Positions 34,299 through 42,245 of a DNA stretch of 61,208 bases are shown here, piece after piece. Source of the DNA: Jeotgalibacillus alimentarius (GTDB lineage Bacteria > Bacillota > Bacilli > Bacillales > Jeotgalibacillaceae); contig NZ_JXRQ01000011.1 of assembly GCF_000829445.1 (NCBI RefSeq), forward strand, positions 1-61,208, in the 5' to 3' direction. The notes under the pieces are model-generated. The model was not told where the DNA came from, searched no databases, and saw only the letters and a list, made by a program, of their open reading frames with translations. How positions within the stretch are numbered: the first letter of the stretch is position 1; the number at the start of each line of letters is the position of its first letter. The translations under genes and the position numbers were made by a program.

Positions 34299-35855
34299 TT
34301 ATTTCTTTTCGTTCGCTTTTCTTTCCGCTTTCAATTGTTTAGCTGTTTTTAATTTTGGCCGCGGAAATTCTTTTCGCAGTAAATTAAACAGAGTAAATAT
34401 CATTAAGATTAAGATAATTGTAAATGGCAGTGCAGATACGAGTGAGGCCGTCTGTAAGCCATCAAGTCCGCTGGCTACAAGCAGTACAGCTGCGATCGAA
34501 CCAAGCAGCACGCCCCATACGATACGCACAACTAGCGGTGGATTCAGTCCGCCATTTGTTGTCATACTGCTGATAATGTAAGTGGCTGAGTCTGCTGAAG
34601 TGATAAGAAATGTTAAAATCAGCAGAATCGAAAGCACTGATAATACAGTTGACAGTGGTAATTGATCAAATGTTGAGAACAGTGCACTCGTTATGTCGTT
34701 ATTAACAGCTTCAGCAATAGATGCTCCCTGGAATAAATCAAGGTGCAGTGCAGTACCACCAAATACAGCAATCCAGAGTATTGCAATTGCAGGAGGAACA
34801 ATCAAAACCCCGACAACGAATTCACGGATTGTACGTCCTCTTGATACACGTGCAATAAATGCGCCGACAAACGGTGACCAGGCAATTGCCCATGCCCAGT
34901 AGAAAATCGTCCAGTCACGCACCCATGTCCCTTCAACGTATGGCTGCAAACGCAGGCTGTAACGCACAAAGTTTGTAATGTAATCTCCAAGCCCCAGTAC
35001 GAATGTTTCCAGAATAAAAACAGTTGGACCAACAAAGAATACAAATATCATTAATACTAGTGCTGCCCCAAGGTTGATATTACTCAGCCATTTGATTCCT
35101 TTATCAATACCGGTAGTTGTTGAAAGCAGGAACAGGGCAGTTAATACTAAAGTGATCATCACCTGTACAAATGCGTTGTTTGGGATATTCAACACACTGT
35201 TCAGACCGCCGTTGATTTGTAAGATTCCAAGTCCAAGAGATGTTGCAACCCCCATAACAGTTGCAATAACTGCCAGAATATCAATCGTCTGATTAATTGG
35301 CTGCTTCATCTTTCCTTCTTTAATCATTGGTGAGAGACTGGTTGAAATTAAACCATTTGTCTTTCTGCGGAACTGGAAGTATGCAATGATCAACCCGACA
35401 ATGGCAAACGTTGCCCACTGACTGACTCCCCAGTGGAAAAACGAATAGGCCATTGAAAGTCTTGCACCTTCTTCAGTTAAAGGTTCAACTCCGGCTTCCG
35501 GTGAAGTGTAAAAATGACTCATTGGCTCTGCGATTCCCCAGAATACAAGACTTACACCAAATCCTGCTGAGAATAACATCCCGATCCAGGTGAAAACCGG
35601 ATAGTCAGGACGTTCATCATCCCCACCAAGCCTTACCCGACCATACCTGCTTAGTGCGATAAATATTAAGAATAATACAAAGAAGAATACAGCTAATAGA
35701 TAAAGCCACCCAAACGATTGGGTTGTGAATCCGAACGCAGCATTCGCACCTGCAGCAAACTGGTTAGGTAAGAATGCTCCAATCAGCACAAGTGCGGCAA
35801 TGATTGCAGCGGATATGTAAAATACCCTTCCAAGCGGTTTTTTCTCTTTGTTCAT
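34299..35855 (-). CDS. BCCT family transporter (glycine betaine/choline type)
   Basis: A 518-aa transporter with twelve predicted helices and the BCCT hallmark 'WAWAIAWSPFVGAFIARVSRGRTIREFV' (two overlapping halves), the substrate-box tryptophans. The start region 'GRVFYISAAIIAALVLIGAFLPN' fits OpuD/BetP-type carriers. It imports betaine-like compatible solutes with sodium, consistent with a salt-adapted host and the nearby mscL. The gene is monocistronic. Confidence 0.94.
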   Translation of the reverse strand: MNKEKKPLGRVFYISAAIIAALVLIGAFLPNQFAAGANAAFGFTTQSFGWLYLLAVFFFVLFLIFIALSRYGRVRLGGDDERPDYPVFTWIGMLFSAGFGVSLVFWGIAEPMSHFYTSPEAGVEPLTEEGARLSMAYSFFHWGVSQWATFAIVGLIIAYFQFRRKTNGLISTSLSPMIKEGKMKQPINQTIDILAVIATVMGVATSLGLGILQINGGLNSVLNIPNNAFVQVMITLVLTALFLLSTTTGIDKGIKWLSNINLGAALVLMIFVFFVGPTVFILETFVLGLGDYITNFVRYSLRLQPYVEGTWVRDWTIFYWAWAIAWSPFVGAFIARVSRGRTIREFVVGVLIVPPAIAILWIAVFGGTALHLDLFQGASIAEAVNNDITSALFSTFDQLPLSTVLSVLSILLILTFLITSADSATYIISSMTTNGGLNPPLVVRIVWGVLLGSIAAVLLVASGLDGLQTASLVSALPFTIILILMIFTLFNLLRKEFPRPKLKTAKQLKAERKANEKK

Positions 35856-35961
35856 AACGTCTCCTTTCTGATTATCTAGTTATTTGCACCACCTTAGTGC
35901 TTAATTCCCTATATGTAAAATGACTAAACAGCTTATTGAGAAGTTTAAAAGGATGTTATTC

Positions 35962-35980
35962 AGTATAAAGTATTTATACT
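35962..35980. promoter_or_regulatory. Palindrome in the BCCT/methyltransferase divergent region
   Basis: AGTATAA (35962-35968) and TTATACT (35974-35980) flank 5 bp. It lies 25 bp before the methyltransferase start and could be an operator or a -10 region. Tentative. Confidence 0.35.
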
Positions 35981-36004
35981 AAACAAATGAGGCAGGTGCG
36001 GAAA

Positions 36005-36613
36005 ATGTCAGTTCCATTTTTTAAGCAGTTCAGCCACCCGGAGGGAAAAGCAGGAAAAGTGGCTGGTTTCATCATGTCAAAAGAGAATAGAAAACTCAAC
36101 CGCTGGGCATCCGGTTGTCTGGATCTTCATCCGGGAGAACATGTCCTTGAAATCGGTTTTGGCTCCGGTGCATGTATTGAGAAGTTATTGAAAAAAGGTG
36201 TTACCGTAGATGGACTTGATGCCTCTGCCTCAATGGCTGAGAGTGCGGAAAAAAGGCTAGCAACGATGATCGAAAGCGGACGCGTGAGAATCATGCAGGG
36301 GAAGGCAGAACACATACATCTGCCTGAAAATTATTATGATAAAATTCTTTCAGTCAATAATTTTCCGATATGGGGTGAGCCCGATCAGGCACTTGAACGA
36401 TTACACAGCTCACTGAAATCAGATGGACGAATTGTCATCACCGTCCAACCGAGGGAAGACAATGCAAGCCCGAACCTGACCAGAATGCTAGGAAACGATC
36501 TCTACCATCGGCTTGAAAAAGCAGGATTTGCCCATATTACGCTGACTTACCGTTACTTCTGGCCGCATATGGCCGTCACGGCAGTAGGGTTTAAAGAGAA
36601 GAGAAGCTCCTGA
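36005..36613 (+). CDS. Class I SAM-dependent methyltransferase
   Basis: A 202-aa methyltransferase with motif I 'VLEIGFGSGACIEKLL', motif II acidic 'DGLDAS' and 'DKILSVNNFPIW'. ATG 36005 is preferred over ATG 35987 because the latter lies within the ribosome-site-like GAGGCAGGTG. The substrate cannot be predicted; it resembles small-molecule (ubiquinone/tocopherol-type) methyltransferases. The 3' end overlaps the convergent P-loop gene by 23 bp. Confidence 0.88.
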   Translation: MSVPFFKQFSHPEGKAGKVAGFIMSKENRKLNRWASGCLDLHPGEHVLEIGFGSGACIEKLLKKGVTVDGLDASASMAESAEKRLATMIESGRVRIMQGKAEHIHLPENYYDKILSVNNFPIWGEPDQALERLHSSLKSDGRIVITVQPREDNASPNLTRMLGNDLYHRLEKAGFAHITLTYRYFWPHMAVTAVGFKEKRSS

Positions 36614-37100
36614 GCCATTTTTCAGCAGCTGCAGGTGATTTTAATATTACAATGTTTTCAATCTGTGAGCTGCGCAGCTTTTCTATGACCTGAGAGGCGT
36701 GCCGGTCGTTATAAAAATAGATCCACTTCAAAAAATCCAGATCCAGCTTTTCCTTACAGCCTTCCGTCATATCCGGACGGCTTTTTCCGTGGTACATCAT
36801 CCGCCGCTTAATAGTTCTCCTCAGGCAAACCCACCTTGAATAGTGAAGAAATATGACTGTGTCACCCTGCTGTAGCCGGCTATCTAAAGTACCTCCGAAG
36901 TTTCCATCCATAATCCATCGATCTTCTTCCATTAATTCTTCAATTTCTGTACGAAAAGCACTTTTATCGGATTGGACCCACCCTGGTTTCCAAAACAGTG
37001 TATCCAAATGAAAGACCGGTAGAGTGAGCTTTTTCCCAAGCTGTCTTGAAAACGTCGATTTACCTGCACCACCCGACCCAATGACAAGTATTTTTTTCAT
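36591..37100 (-). CDS. P-loop ATPase, DNA topology modulation (FlaR)-like
   Basis: A 169-aa adenylate-kinase-like protein with Walker A 'GSGGAGKSTFSRQLG' and the family words 'PVFHLDTLFWKPGWV' and 'WIMDGNFGGTL'. FlaR-type proteins are annotated as topology-modulation proteins, but nucleotide or small-molecule kinase activity is equally likely. GGAGGTTTACAT precedes the ATG on the minus strand. Its last codons overlap the convergent methyltransferase gene. Confidence 0.88.
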   Translation of the reverse strand: MKKILVIGSGGAGKSTFSRQLGKKLTLPVFHLDTLFWKPGWVQSDKSAFRTEIEELMEEDRWIMDGNFGGTLDSRLQQGDTVIFLHYSRWVCLRRTIKRRMMYHGKSRPDMTEGCKEKLDLDFLKWIYFYNDRHASQVIEKLRSSQIENIVILKSPAAAEKWLRSFSSL

Positions 37101-37146
37101 ATGTAAACCTCCAATTCAAAAAAATGAAAATATTTATAAAAATCGC

Positions 37147-37175
37147 TAGTCAATCATAACGCTTTCATTTATAAT
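37147..37175 (+). promoter_or_regulatory. Candidate sigma-A promoter of a small transcription unit
   Basis: TAGTCA (37147-37152), a 17-bp spacer and a perfect TATAAT (37170-37175). It would start a ~180-nt transcript ending at the terminator 37317-37359. Confidence 0.5.
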
Positions 37176-37209
37176 GAACAAGAAGTAAATGGAAAGGGTG
37201 TGATGTGCG

Positions 37210-37284
37210 ATGAGAAACTATACAGAGAAGATCATTGTTTCAATTGTACACAACCCGTATGCCCATTTAGAGGCGTCCATCTAA
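37210..37284 (+). CDS. Possible 24-aa peptide in a small transcription unit
   Basis: ATG 37210 lies 6 bp after GGGTGTGA, a fair Shine-Dalgarno match, and opens a 24-codon frame (MRNYTEKIIVSIVHN...) that stops before the terminator at 37317. A competing frame from ATG 37203 would encode a Cys-containing peptide (CFNCTQPVC) but runs through the terminator into the repeat. The unit could also be a non-coding small RNA. No family recognised. Confidence 0.3.
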   Translation: MRNYTEKIIVSIVHNPYAHLEASI

Positions 37285-37316
37285 AGGATAGGATCTTTCT
37301 GTTTTCAACACCAGAA

Positions 37317-37361
37317 GTCCGCGGGTTTGTGTACACACACAAATCAGCGGGCTTTTTTTAT
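37317..37361 (+). terminator. Terminator of the small transcription unit
   Basis: Outer stem GTCCGC (37317-37322) / GCGGGC (37347-37352) and inner stem TTTGTGT (37326-37332) / ACACAAA (37337-37343), then seven T. Confidence 0.8.
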
Positions 37362-37396
37362 TTAGCCTTGGAAAAGCGAATAGTTGATAATGCGCA

Positions 37397-37533
37397 GCTG
37401 ATGATTGAAGCGTAAGGGGGCGACTCCTGCGGAAAAACGATCGGGAAAGACCCCGCAGGGCAGTGGTCTTCTGCCCGAGGAGGCTTGAGCGTTCGTCCGC
37501 GGAAAGCGTCCCCCTGAAGCGGAAATCATCAGC
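37397..37533 (+). repeat. Interspersed repeat family A, subtype A1 (copy 5)
   Basis: A 137-bp element with terminal GCTGATGATT / AATCATCAGC; the compensatory G-to-A and C-to-T changes against the other A1 copies keep the ends complementary. The inner parts are GGGGGCGACTCCTGCGG and GGAAAGCGTCCCCCTGAAGCGG. Confidence 0.88.
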
Positions 37534-37577
37534 CAACTTTCACGGAGCTATCTATTTGAAAACAGGAGGAAACAACA

Positions 37578-38630
37578 TTGAATACATTAACGAAACTTGG
37601 ATGGAATAACGACTGGCAGGAGAAGGCAGGCTCATCTGACCTCACACCTGCAAGAATCATCACAGAATATAAAAACCTTTATAAAATACAGACAGACACA
37701 TCAATTTATCTAGCAGAAGTAACAGGGAAGTTCCGTCATCAGGCCACTGTAAGAGAAGACTTTCCGGCAGTCGGTGACTGGGTCATGGTCTCAACGCCTT
37801 CAGGAGAAGGGCACGCCATGATTCAGCGGATACTTGAAAGGACATCGAAATTTTCAAGAAAAGCAGCCGGGGATTTGACGAATGAACAAATCGTTGCTGC
37901 AAATATTGATATCGCATTTCTTGTTATGTCACTGAATCATGACTTTAACCTGAGAAGACTTGAACGCTATCTGATTGCAGCATGGGAGAGCGGTGCGAAT
38001 CCGGTTGTAGTGCTTTCAAAAGCAGATCTCTGCGACAATAGTGATGAAAAAGCAGAAGAAGCAGCCTCAGCTGCAATGGGGGTACCTGTGCTTGTGACAA
38101 GTGCTTACAATGGTACCGGGCTTGATGAATTAAATAGTCACATTGATGAAGGAATGACAGTCGCTGTCATGGGCTCATCAGGAGTAGGAAAGTCTTCCAT
38201 TATCAATGCACTGATTGGTGAAAACAAAATGCTGGTCAATGATATTCGTGAAGACGACAGCAAAGGAAAGCACACAACGACTCACAGAGAGCTGATCATG
38301 CTGCCCGACAAAGGCGTGATCATTGATACACCGGGAATGAGAGAGCTTCAATTATGGGAATCTGACAGCAGAATCACCCACGGTTTTCAGGATGTGGAAG
38401 CACTTGCAGAGCACTGTCAGTTCAGAGACTGCCAGCATGAAACAGAACCTGGCTGTGCGATCCGTCAGGCGATAGAAGACGGGGAACTCGAACAGGAACG
38501 CTATCACAGCTACGTGAAGCTGCAAAAGGAACTTGCATATATTGAAAGAAAAACTGACATGCGTGAACAGCTGTTAGAAAAGAAGAAGTGGAAAAAGATC
38601 TCACAGCTTCAGAAATCCCACTATAAGTAA
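37578..38630 (+). CDS. rsgA: Ribosome small subunit-dependent GTPase A (RsgA family)
   Basis: A 350-aa circularly permuted GTPase with an N-terminal OB fold, G4 'LSKADL', G1 'GSSGVGKSSIINAL', G3 'DTPGMREL' and a C-terminal zinc knuckle (CQFRDCQHETEPGC). RsgA helps mature 30S subunits. It starts with TTG, 8 bp after ACAGGAGGAAA. It is longer than the usual ~295-aa RsgA and not in the prpC-prkC-rsgA context, so it is probably a second paralogue. Confidence 0.9.
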   Translation: MNTLTKLGWNNDWQEKAGSSDLTPARIITEYKNLYKIQTDTSIYLAEVTGKFRHQATVREDFPAVGDWVMVSTPSGEGHAMIQRILERTSKFSRKAAGDLTNEQIVAANIDIAFLVMSLNHDFNLRRLERYLIAAWESGANPVVVLSKADLCDNSDEKAEEAASAAMGVPVLVTSAYNGTGLDELNSHIDEGMTVAVMGSSGVGKSSIINALIGENKMLVNDIREDDSKGKHTTTHRELIMLPDKGVIIDTPGMRELQLWESDSRITHGFQDVEALAEHCQFRDCQHETEPGCAIRQAIEDGELEQERYHSYVKLQKELAYIERKTDMREQLLEKKKWKKISQLQKSHYK

Positions 38631-38642
38631 TATTCGTAAGTT

Positions 38643-38672
38643 GAAGCCGGGCAGCTGTGTCCCGGCTTTTCC
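38643..38672 (+). terminator. Terminator after rsgA
   Basis: An 8-bp stem AAGCCGGG (38644-38651) / CCCGGCTT (38661-38668) followed by TTCC; short T-run. Confidence 0.7.
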
Positions 38673-38783
38673 TGTGTTCATTGTTTTGCGTGCAGTCGCT
38701 TCGCACGACCTATCCATAGAGGACTTAGAAAACGATCGTGATATAATAGAGCTATCATGCAAGCTCTAAGGAGGCGCGAGCAA

Positions 38784-39422
38784 ATGAAGTCAATGTTCCA
38801 AAAAACAATGGGAGAAGAATTCACAAAGCTCCACCCGCAGCTGCAAAAAAAGTATGCTTTACACAGTTCATCTGAATATAAAGTTATTACTAAAGGAACG
38901 ATGCATGAGATAAAAGGCGGCTCCAGGCTTGTCCGCAAAGTGTCACATCTGGGCGTGAAAATGAATTTTGCATTTCCGGAACGTGGTGATGAGATTCCTT
39001 TTTATATGGAAAACGCCGGTTACCGTGACAGACATGGACGTGAAGCGATGTCCTGGAGACGGAGCTTTACGTTCCCTGATGCAGTCAGATGCTTCTACGA
39101 TAAGATGAAAGAAGGGGAGCAGCCGAATACGGTCGACAACTTTACAGATCTGTGGGGAATTGCACGGCTGCCGCTCAATCTGAATGCGACCCGTACAGGA
39201 GGCATGCTGCTGACCTCGCGTGATATGACCCTGCATATCGGTAAAAAGTATATGAAGATTCCAAGGATCCTTGGCGTCAGGGCGACTGTACTTGAAGAAT
39301 ATAATGCGAAAACAGAGATGTTTGATGTTCATATTCACATCTATCAACCGCTCTTTGGCACGATTTTATCTTATAAAGGGTCAGTAGAAATGACCTTCCC
39401 ACATAAAAAAGCCGGAAAGTGA
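38784..39422 (+). CDS. DUF4166 domain-containing protein
   Basis: A 212-aa protein covering a single DUF4166 domain: 'LHPQLQKKYAL', 'GDEIPFYMENAGYRDRHGREAMSWRRSF' (two parts) and a final beta-rich part 'GTILSYKGSVEMTF'. No signal peptide or membrane helix. ATG 38784 is chosen since AAGGAGG (38768-38774) precedes it. Function unknown; the domain is often fused to YndJ-like or NAD-binding proteins. The stop codon is inside the terminator. Confidence 0.85.
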   Translation: MKSMFQKTMGEEFTKLHPQLQKKYALHSSSEYKVITKGTMHEIKGGSRLVRKVSHLGVKMNFAFPERGDEIPFYMENAGYRDRHGREAMSWRRSFTFPDAVRCFYDKMKEGEQPNTVDNFTDLWGIARLPLNLNATRTGGMLLTSRDMTLHIGKKYMKIPRILGVRATVLEEYNAKTEMFDVHIHIYQPLFGTILSYKGSVEMTFPHKKAGK

Positions 39423-39447
39423 TTGAGCTTTCCGGCGTTTTTATGTG
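39402..39447 (+). terminator. Terminator overlapping the DUF4166 stop codon
   Basis: A long stem: CACATAAAAAaGCCGGAAAG pairs with CTTTCCGGCgTTTTTATGTG; the inner GCCGGAAAG/CTTTCCGGC arm is perfect. Confidence 0.88.
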
Positions 39448-39485
39448 GATAAGCTGTGGAGGAGCGAGGTAGGTCTTTATACACA

Positions 39486-39622
39486 ATTTCATGAACATGG
39501 GCTGAAATTTCATGAATGGTGAGCGATATTTTCTGAACCATCGTGGTTATTTCATGAACATACCATCTAATGTCATGAACACCCCATATTATTTCATGAA
39601 GCAACCACCGCGAATTTTCTCA
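39486..39622. repeat. 21-bp-period array with core ATTTCATGAAC (array III)
   Basis: Six core motifs begin at 39486, 39507, 39528, 39549, 39570 and 39591, exactly 21 bp apart, and a seventh diverged copy at 39614. The core is ATTTCATGAAC (variants ATTTTCTGAAC, ATGTCATGAAC); the ten bases between cores are not conserved. It occupies the gap between two convergent genes, between their two terminators. No gene is seen there. Confidence 0.85.
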
Positions 39623-39632
39623 CCGAACAACC

Positions 39633-39665
39633 AAAAAACCCGGAAAGCATCCGCTCCCCGGGTTT
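39633..39665 (-). terminator. Terminator of the persulfide (cst) operon
   Basis: An 8-bp stem AAACCCGG (39636-39643) / CCGGGTTT (39658-39665), with T-run on the minus strand from AAAAAA at 39633. Confidence 0.75.
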
Positions 39666-39677
39666 CACTATATCAAT

Positions 39678-40259
39678 TTATCTCGTACCTGCAGCAGCAA
39701 CAAGAGAAGTGGTAACCGGACCGTTCCACTCACTCATACCAGGCGTTACGCGGATCAGATTCTCGCGGCCATTCGCTCTGATATTGTCGCAGGCTGCCTG
39801 AGAACGTTTACCTGACTTGCACAGCACGTAGACTGTTTCTTCTTCAGGAAGTGCTGCAATATAATTCTCAACCTGGGCAAGGGGGACAGAATGCGCACCC
39901 GGGATGTGGCCGCCGGCGTACTCTTCAGGCTCACGCACATCAAGAATAACAGCAGGCTTTTCAGCAATAATTGCTTCAAGCTCTTCATTTGAAATAGATT
40001 TCAGTTCTGTTTTCGGTACATACTGCTTCTTTTCAACACGCTTAATATAGTGGATCTGCACGTTTCCTTCTTCAGTGCCTGACAGGTATTCATTACCTGT
40101 TGATTTGCACCATGCTTTCATATCTGCAAGTGAACCCTTATCAGTTGTCGTGATTTCAAGCACTTCACCTTCCTGAAGGTTCGCCATTGATTTCTTCGTA
40201 CGTACGATTGGCATTGGACATGCCATGCCTTTAGCATCTAGCTTGTGATCTGCATGCAT
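39678..40259 (-). CDS. TusA-rhodanese fusion sulfurtransferase
   Basis: A 193-aa two-domain protein. Residues 1-77 are a TusA domain with the sulfur-carrier Cys in 'GMACPMPIVRTKK'; residues ~95-185 are a rhodanese with active-site Cys in 'VLCKSGKRS'. Such fusions pass persulfide sulfur between carriers, and the S. aureus CstA protein of the cst operon has the same parts. It is last in the operon after a rhodanese and CstB. It should accept sulfane sulfur and relay it; the direction is inferred. Confidence 0.93.
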   Translation of the reverse strand: MHADHKLDAKGMACPMPIVRTKKSMANLQEGEVLEITTTDKGSLADMKAWCKSTGNEYLSGTEEGNVQIHYIKRVEKKQYVPKTELKSISNEELEAIIAEKPAVILDVREPEEYAGGHIPGAHSVPLAQVENYIAALPEEETVYVLCKSGKRSQAACDNIRANGRENLIRVTPGMSEWNGPVTTSLVAAAGTR

Positions 40260-40279
40260 AAAATGTAAACACTCCTTGG

Positions 40280-40627
40280 TTAAAGTTGGTTCATTCCGCC
40301 GCGGACATTCGCAACGTTTTTAAACCCTTTTTTCTTTAAAATTTTGGCTGCCTGTGCACTGCGCATTCCGCTTTGGCACAGAACGATTGTTTCTTTTTCA
40401 GGATCCAGGCTGGCAGTCTGATTCGGCAGGCTGCCAAGCGGTATATTGTCAAACCCTCTCATATTACGTGCCTTGAATTCTCCAGGTGTTCTGACATCAA
40501 TCCACTGGGAATCCTTTGTCTTTTTCATATTCTTTAATTCATCAGGTGAAATGGTGCGCACACCCTTCGCTGGCATCATACGCCAGACGAAGAAGAGCAC
40601 CACTGCACCAATTAAAATCCATTCCAT
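40280..40627 (-). CDS. Membrane-anchored rhodanese
   Basis: A 115-aa protein with an N-terminal membrane helix (residues ~2-16) and a single rhodanese domain with active-site Cys in 'VLCQSGMRSAQ'. It is encoded between CstB and the TusA-rhodanese gene with gaps of about 20 bp, so it belongs to the same persulfide operon. The anchor would place a sulfane sulfur acceptor at the membrane. Confidence 0.92.
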   Translation of the reverse strand: MEWILIGAVVLFFVWRMMPAKGVRTISPDELKNMKKTKDSQWIDVRTPGEFKARNMRGFDNIPLGSLPNQTASLDPEKETIVLCQSGMRSAQAAKILKKKGFKNVANVRGGMNQL

Positions 40628-40645
40628 TTTAAGTCCGCCCCTTTC

Positions 40646-42058
40646 TTAGTTGGTTACGACTTCTTTAGGACGGTTGTTCGACCATGCGTTGAATCCACCG
40701 CTAAGGTGCGTCACATCGTCAAAGCCGAGCGCAAGCATTACACTTGCAGCAATCGAAGAACGTGCCCCTGACTGACAGTGGATCAATACAGGCTTATTCT
40801 TATTAAGTTCTTTTCCTTCAGAACGGAGGTGTCCAAGCATTTTGTGTTCAGTTCCTTCAACACGTCCACTGTTCCACTCTGAATCATTACGCACATCAAT
40901 GACCTGATAGTCGGTCTGATCTTTCAGCTTGGCAAAAGCTTCTGTGTCAACAGTCCTGTAAGTTTCAGTCGCAACAGATTCAATCAGTGATGGCTCTGCA
41001 AGTTTTACTACATTATCTAAATGAATAGAACGCAGAATTTTCATTGCTTCTTCAGCCTGATCCTTCTCAACAATCAGTGCAATATTTTCATCATAATCTA
41101 CAAGCCAGCCAGCCCAGTTCGGCAGCATTTTGCCAAATGGAATATTGATTGAACCTGGTACAAGGCCTTTTTCAGCTTCTTTAGAAATGCGTGTATCAAT
41201 CAGAATATTGCCATCCTGCTTACTGAATTCAACTACGTCTTCAGCATGTTCAAACCATTCAGCAGAAGGATTTTCAACAATGGCCGGTCCAAGCTTATTC
41301 ACTTTTTTCATCTGAGCAAAATACTTAGGTGCTTCAGGCTGATCCTTCAACAGCTCATCAATGAACTTCTGCTCATCATTTTCATTCAATGCCCAGTTAA
41401 ATAGTTTTTCATAGCCTACAGTGGATTGTGGCACTGCCCCGAGTGACTTACCACACGCACTGCCTGCACCATGACCAGGCCATACCATCATGTGATCCGG
41501 AAGTTCTTTGAAGCGCTGAAGTGATTTGAACATATCCTTAGCACCTGACTGCGCTGTGCCTTCAGCACCTGCCGCTTTTTCTAAAAGGTCAGGACGTCCG
41601 ATATCACCCACGAATACAAAGTCTCCAGTGAAGATACCCATTGGCTTATCAGCGCCGCCACCCAGGTCAGTCAATACAAATGAGATACTCTCAGGGGTAT
41701 GACCAGGTGTATGCATCACTTCAAATTTAATATTTCCGATCTTGAATTCATCACCATCAGTTAAAGGCTGTACATCAAGATTGTCTGTATATTGATATTT
41801 CCAGTCGTTATCACCTTCATCTGAAAGGTAAAGTGTTACGCCGTGCTTTTCACCAAGCTGACGTGCGCCGGAAACAAAGTCTGCATGAATGTGTGTTTCA
41901 GTAGCAGTAGATACATGTAATCCTTCTTTCTTCGCATCCGCTAAAATAGGCTCCACGTTACGCGGCGGGTCAATCAGAATTGCTTCGCCTGTACGCTGGC
42001 ATCCTACAAGATATGAATATTGAGCTAATTTGTCATCAAAATAAGAACGGAATAACAT
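40646..42058 (-). CDS. cstB: Persulfide dioxygenase-sulfurtransferase (CstB)
   Basis: A 470-aa protein: N-terminal metallo-beta-lactamase persulfide dioxygenase ('THIHADFVSGARQL', 'MHTPGHTPES', 'GDFVFVGDIGRPDLL', 'WPGHGAGSACGKS'), a degenerate middle rhodanese lacking the active Cys ('ALIVEKDQ'), and a C-terminal rhodanese with Cys in 'IHCQSGARSS'. This is the S. aureus CstB architecture, which turns thiol persulfides into thiosulfate. It is the first gene of the operon, with a CstR-type operator upstream. Confidence 0.95.
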   Translation of the reverse strand: MLFRSYFDDKLAQYSYLVGCQRTGEAILIDPPRNVEPILADAKKEGLHVSTATETHIHADFVSGARQLGEKHGVTLYLSDEGDNDWKYQYTDNLDVQPLTDGDEFKIGNIKFEVMHTPGHTPESISFVLTDLGGGADKPMGIFTGDFVFVGDIGRPDLLEKAAGAEGTAQSGAKDMFKSLQRFKELPDHMMVWPGHGAGSACGKSLGAVPQSTVGYEKLFNWALNENDEQKFIDELLKDQPEAPKYFAQMKKVNKLGPAIVENPSAEWFEHAEDVVEFSKQDGNILIDTRISKEAEKGLVPGSINIPFGKMLPNWAGWLVDYDENIALIVEKDQAEEAMKILRSIHLDNVVKLAEPSLIESVATETYRTVDTEAFAKLKDQTDYQVIDVRNDSEWNSGRVEGTEHKMLGHLRSEGKELNKNKPVLIHCQSGARSSIAASVMLALGFDDVTHLSGGFNAWSNNRPKEVVTN

Positions 42059-42099
42059 TGGTTAAACTCCTCCTTGATCGTTTCACAGAGATTTTATTA

Positions 42100-42115
42100 A
42101 TACCCTGTGGGGTAT
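42100..42115. promoter_or_regulatory. CstR operator upstream of cstB
   Basis: The palindrome ATACCCTGTGGGGTAT (6-bp arms, 4-bp centre) matches the ATACCC-N4-GGGTAT type bound by CstR/CsoR repressors. It lies 42 bp upstream of cstB. A CstR gene is at 53400-53657. Confidence 0.88.
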
Positions 42116-42174
42116 ATTTGTATTAAATCATCTCCTGAAAATAAATGCAACCCCTAAGCTTAAAAAATTTAGTA

Positions 42175-42203
42175 TTTACAATTTACCCGAATCGTCGTAC
42201 AAT
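42175..42203 (+). promoter_or_regulatory. Sigma-A promoter of the cystine ABC operon
   Basis: TTTACA (42175-42180), a 17-bp spacer and TACAAT (42198-42203), 42 bp before the start codon. Confidence 0.75.
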
Positions 42204-42245
42204 CATGCTTATGACATAATCCCGATAAGAATAGGTGGTTTTAAA

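Noticed and set aside
37203-37415. Cys-containing 70-codon frame (CFNCTQPVC)
   Set aside because: It runs through the terminator at 37317-37361 and into a family A repeat; the shorter 24-codon frame fits the transcript better.
39371-39604. Minus-strand open frame with heptad-like peptide repeats
   Set aside because: The frame exists because the 21-bp period equals seven codons. It starts at TTG without a ribosome site and runs into the DUF4166 terminator and gene.
39486-39622. Possible CRISPR array
   Set aside because: The constant part is only about 11 bp and degenerate, the spacer about 10 bp, and there are no cas genes; real arrays have 23-40 bp repeats and similar-sized spacers.
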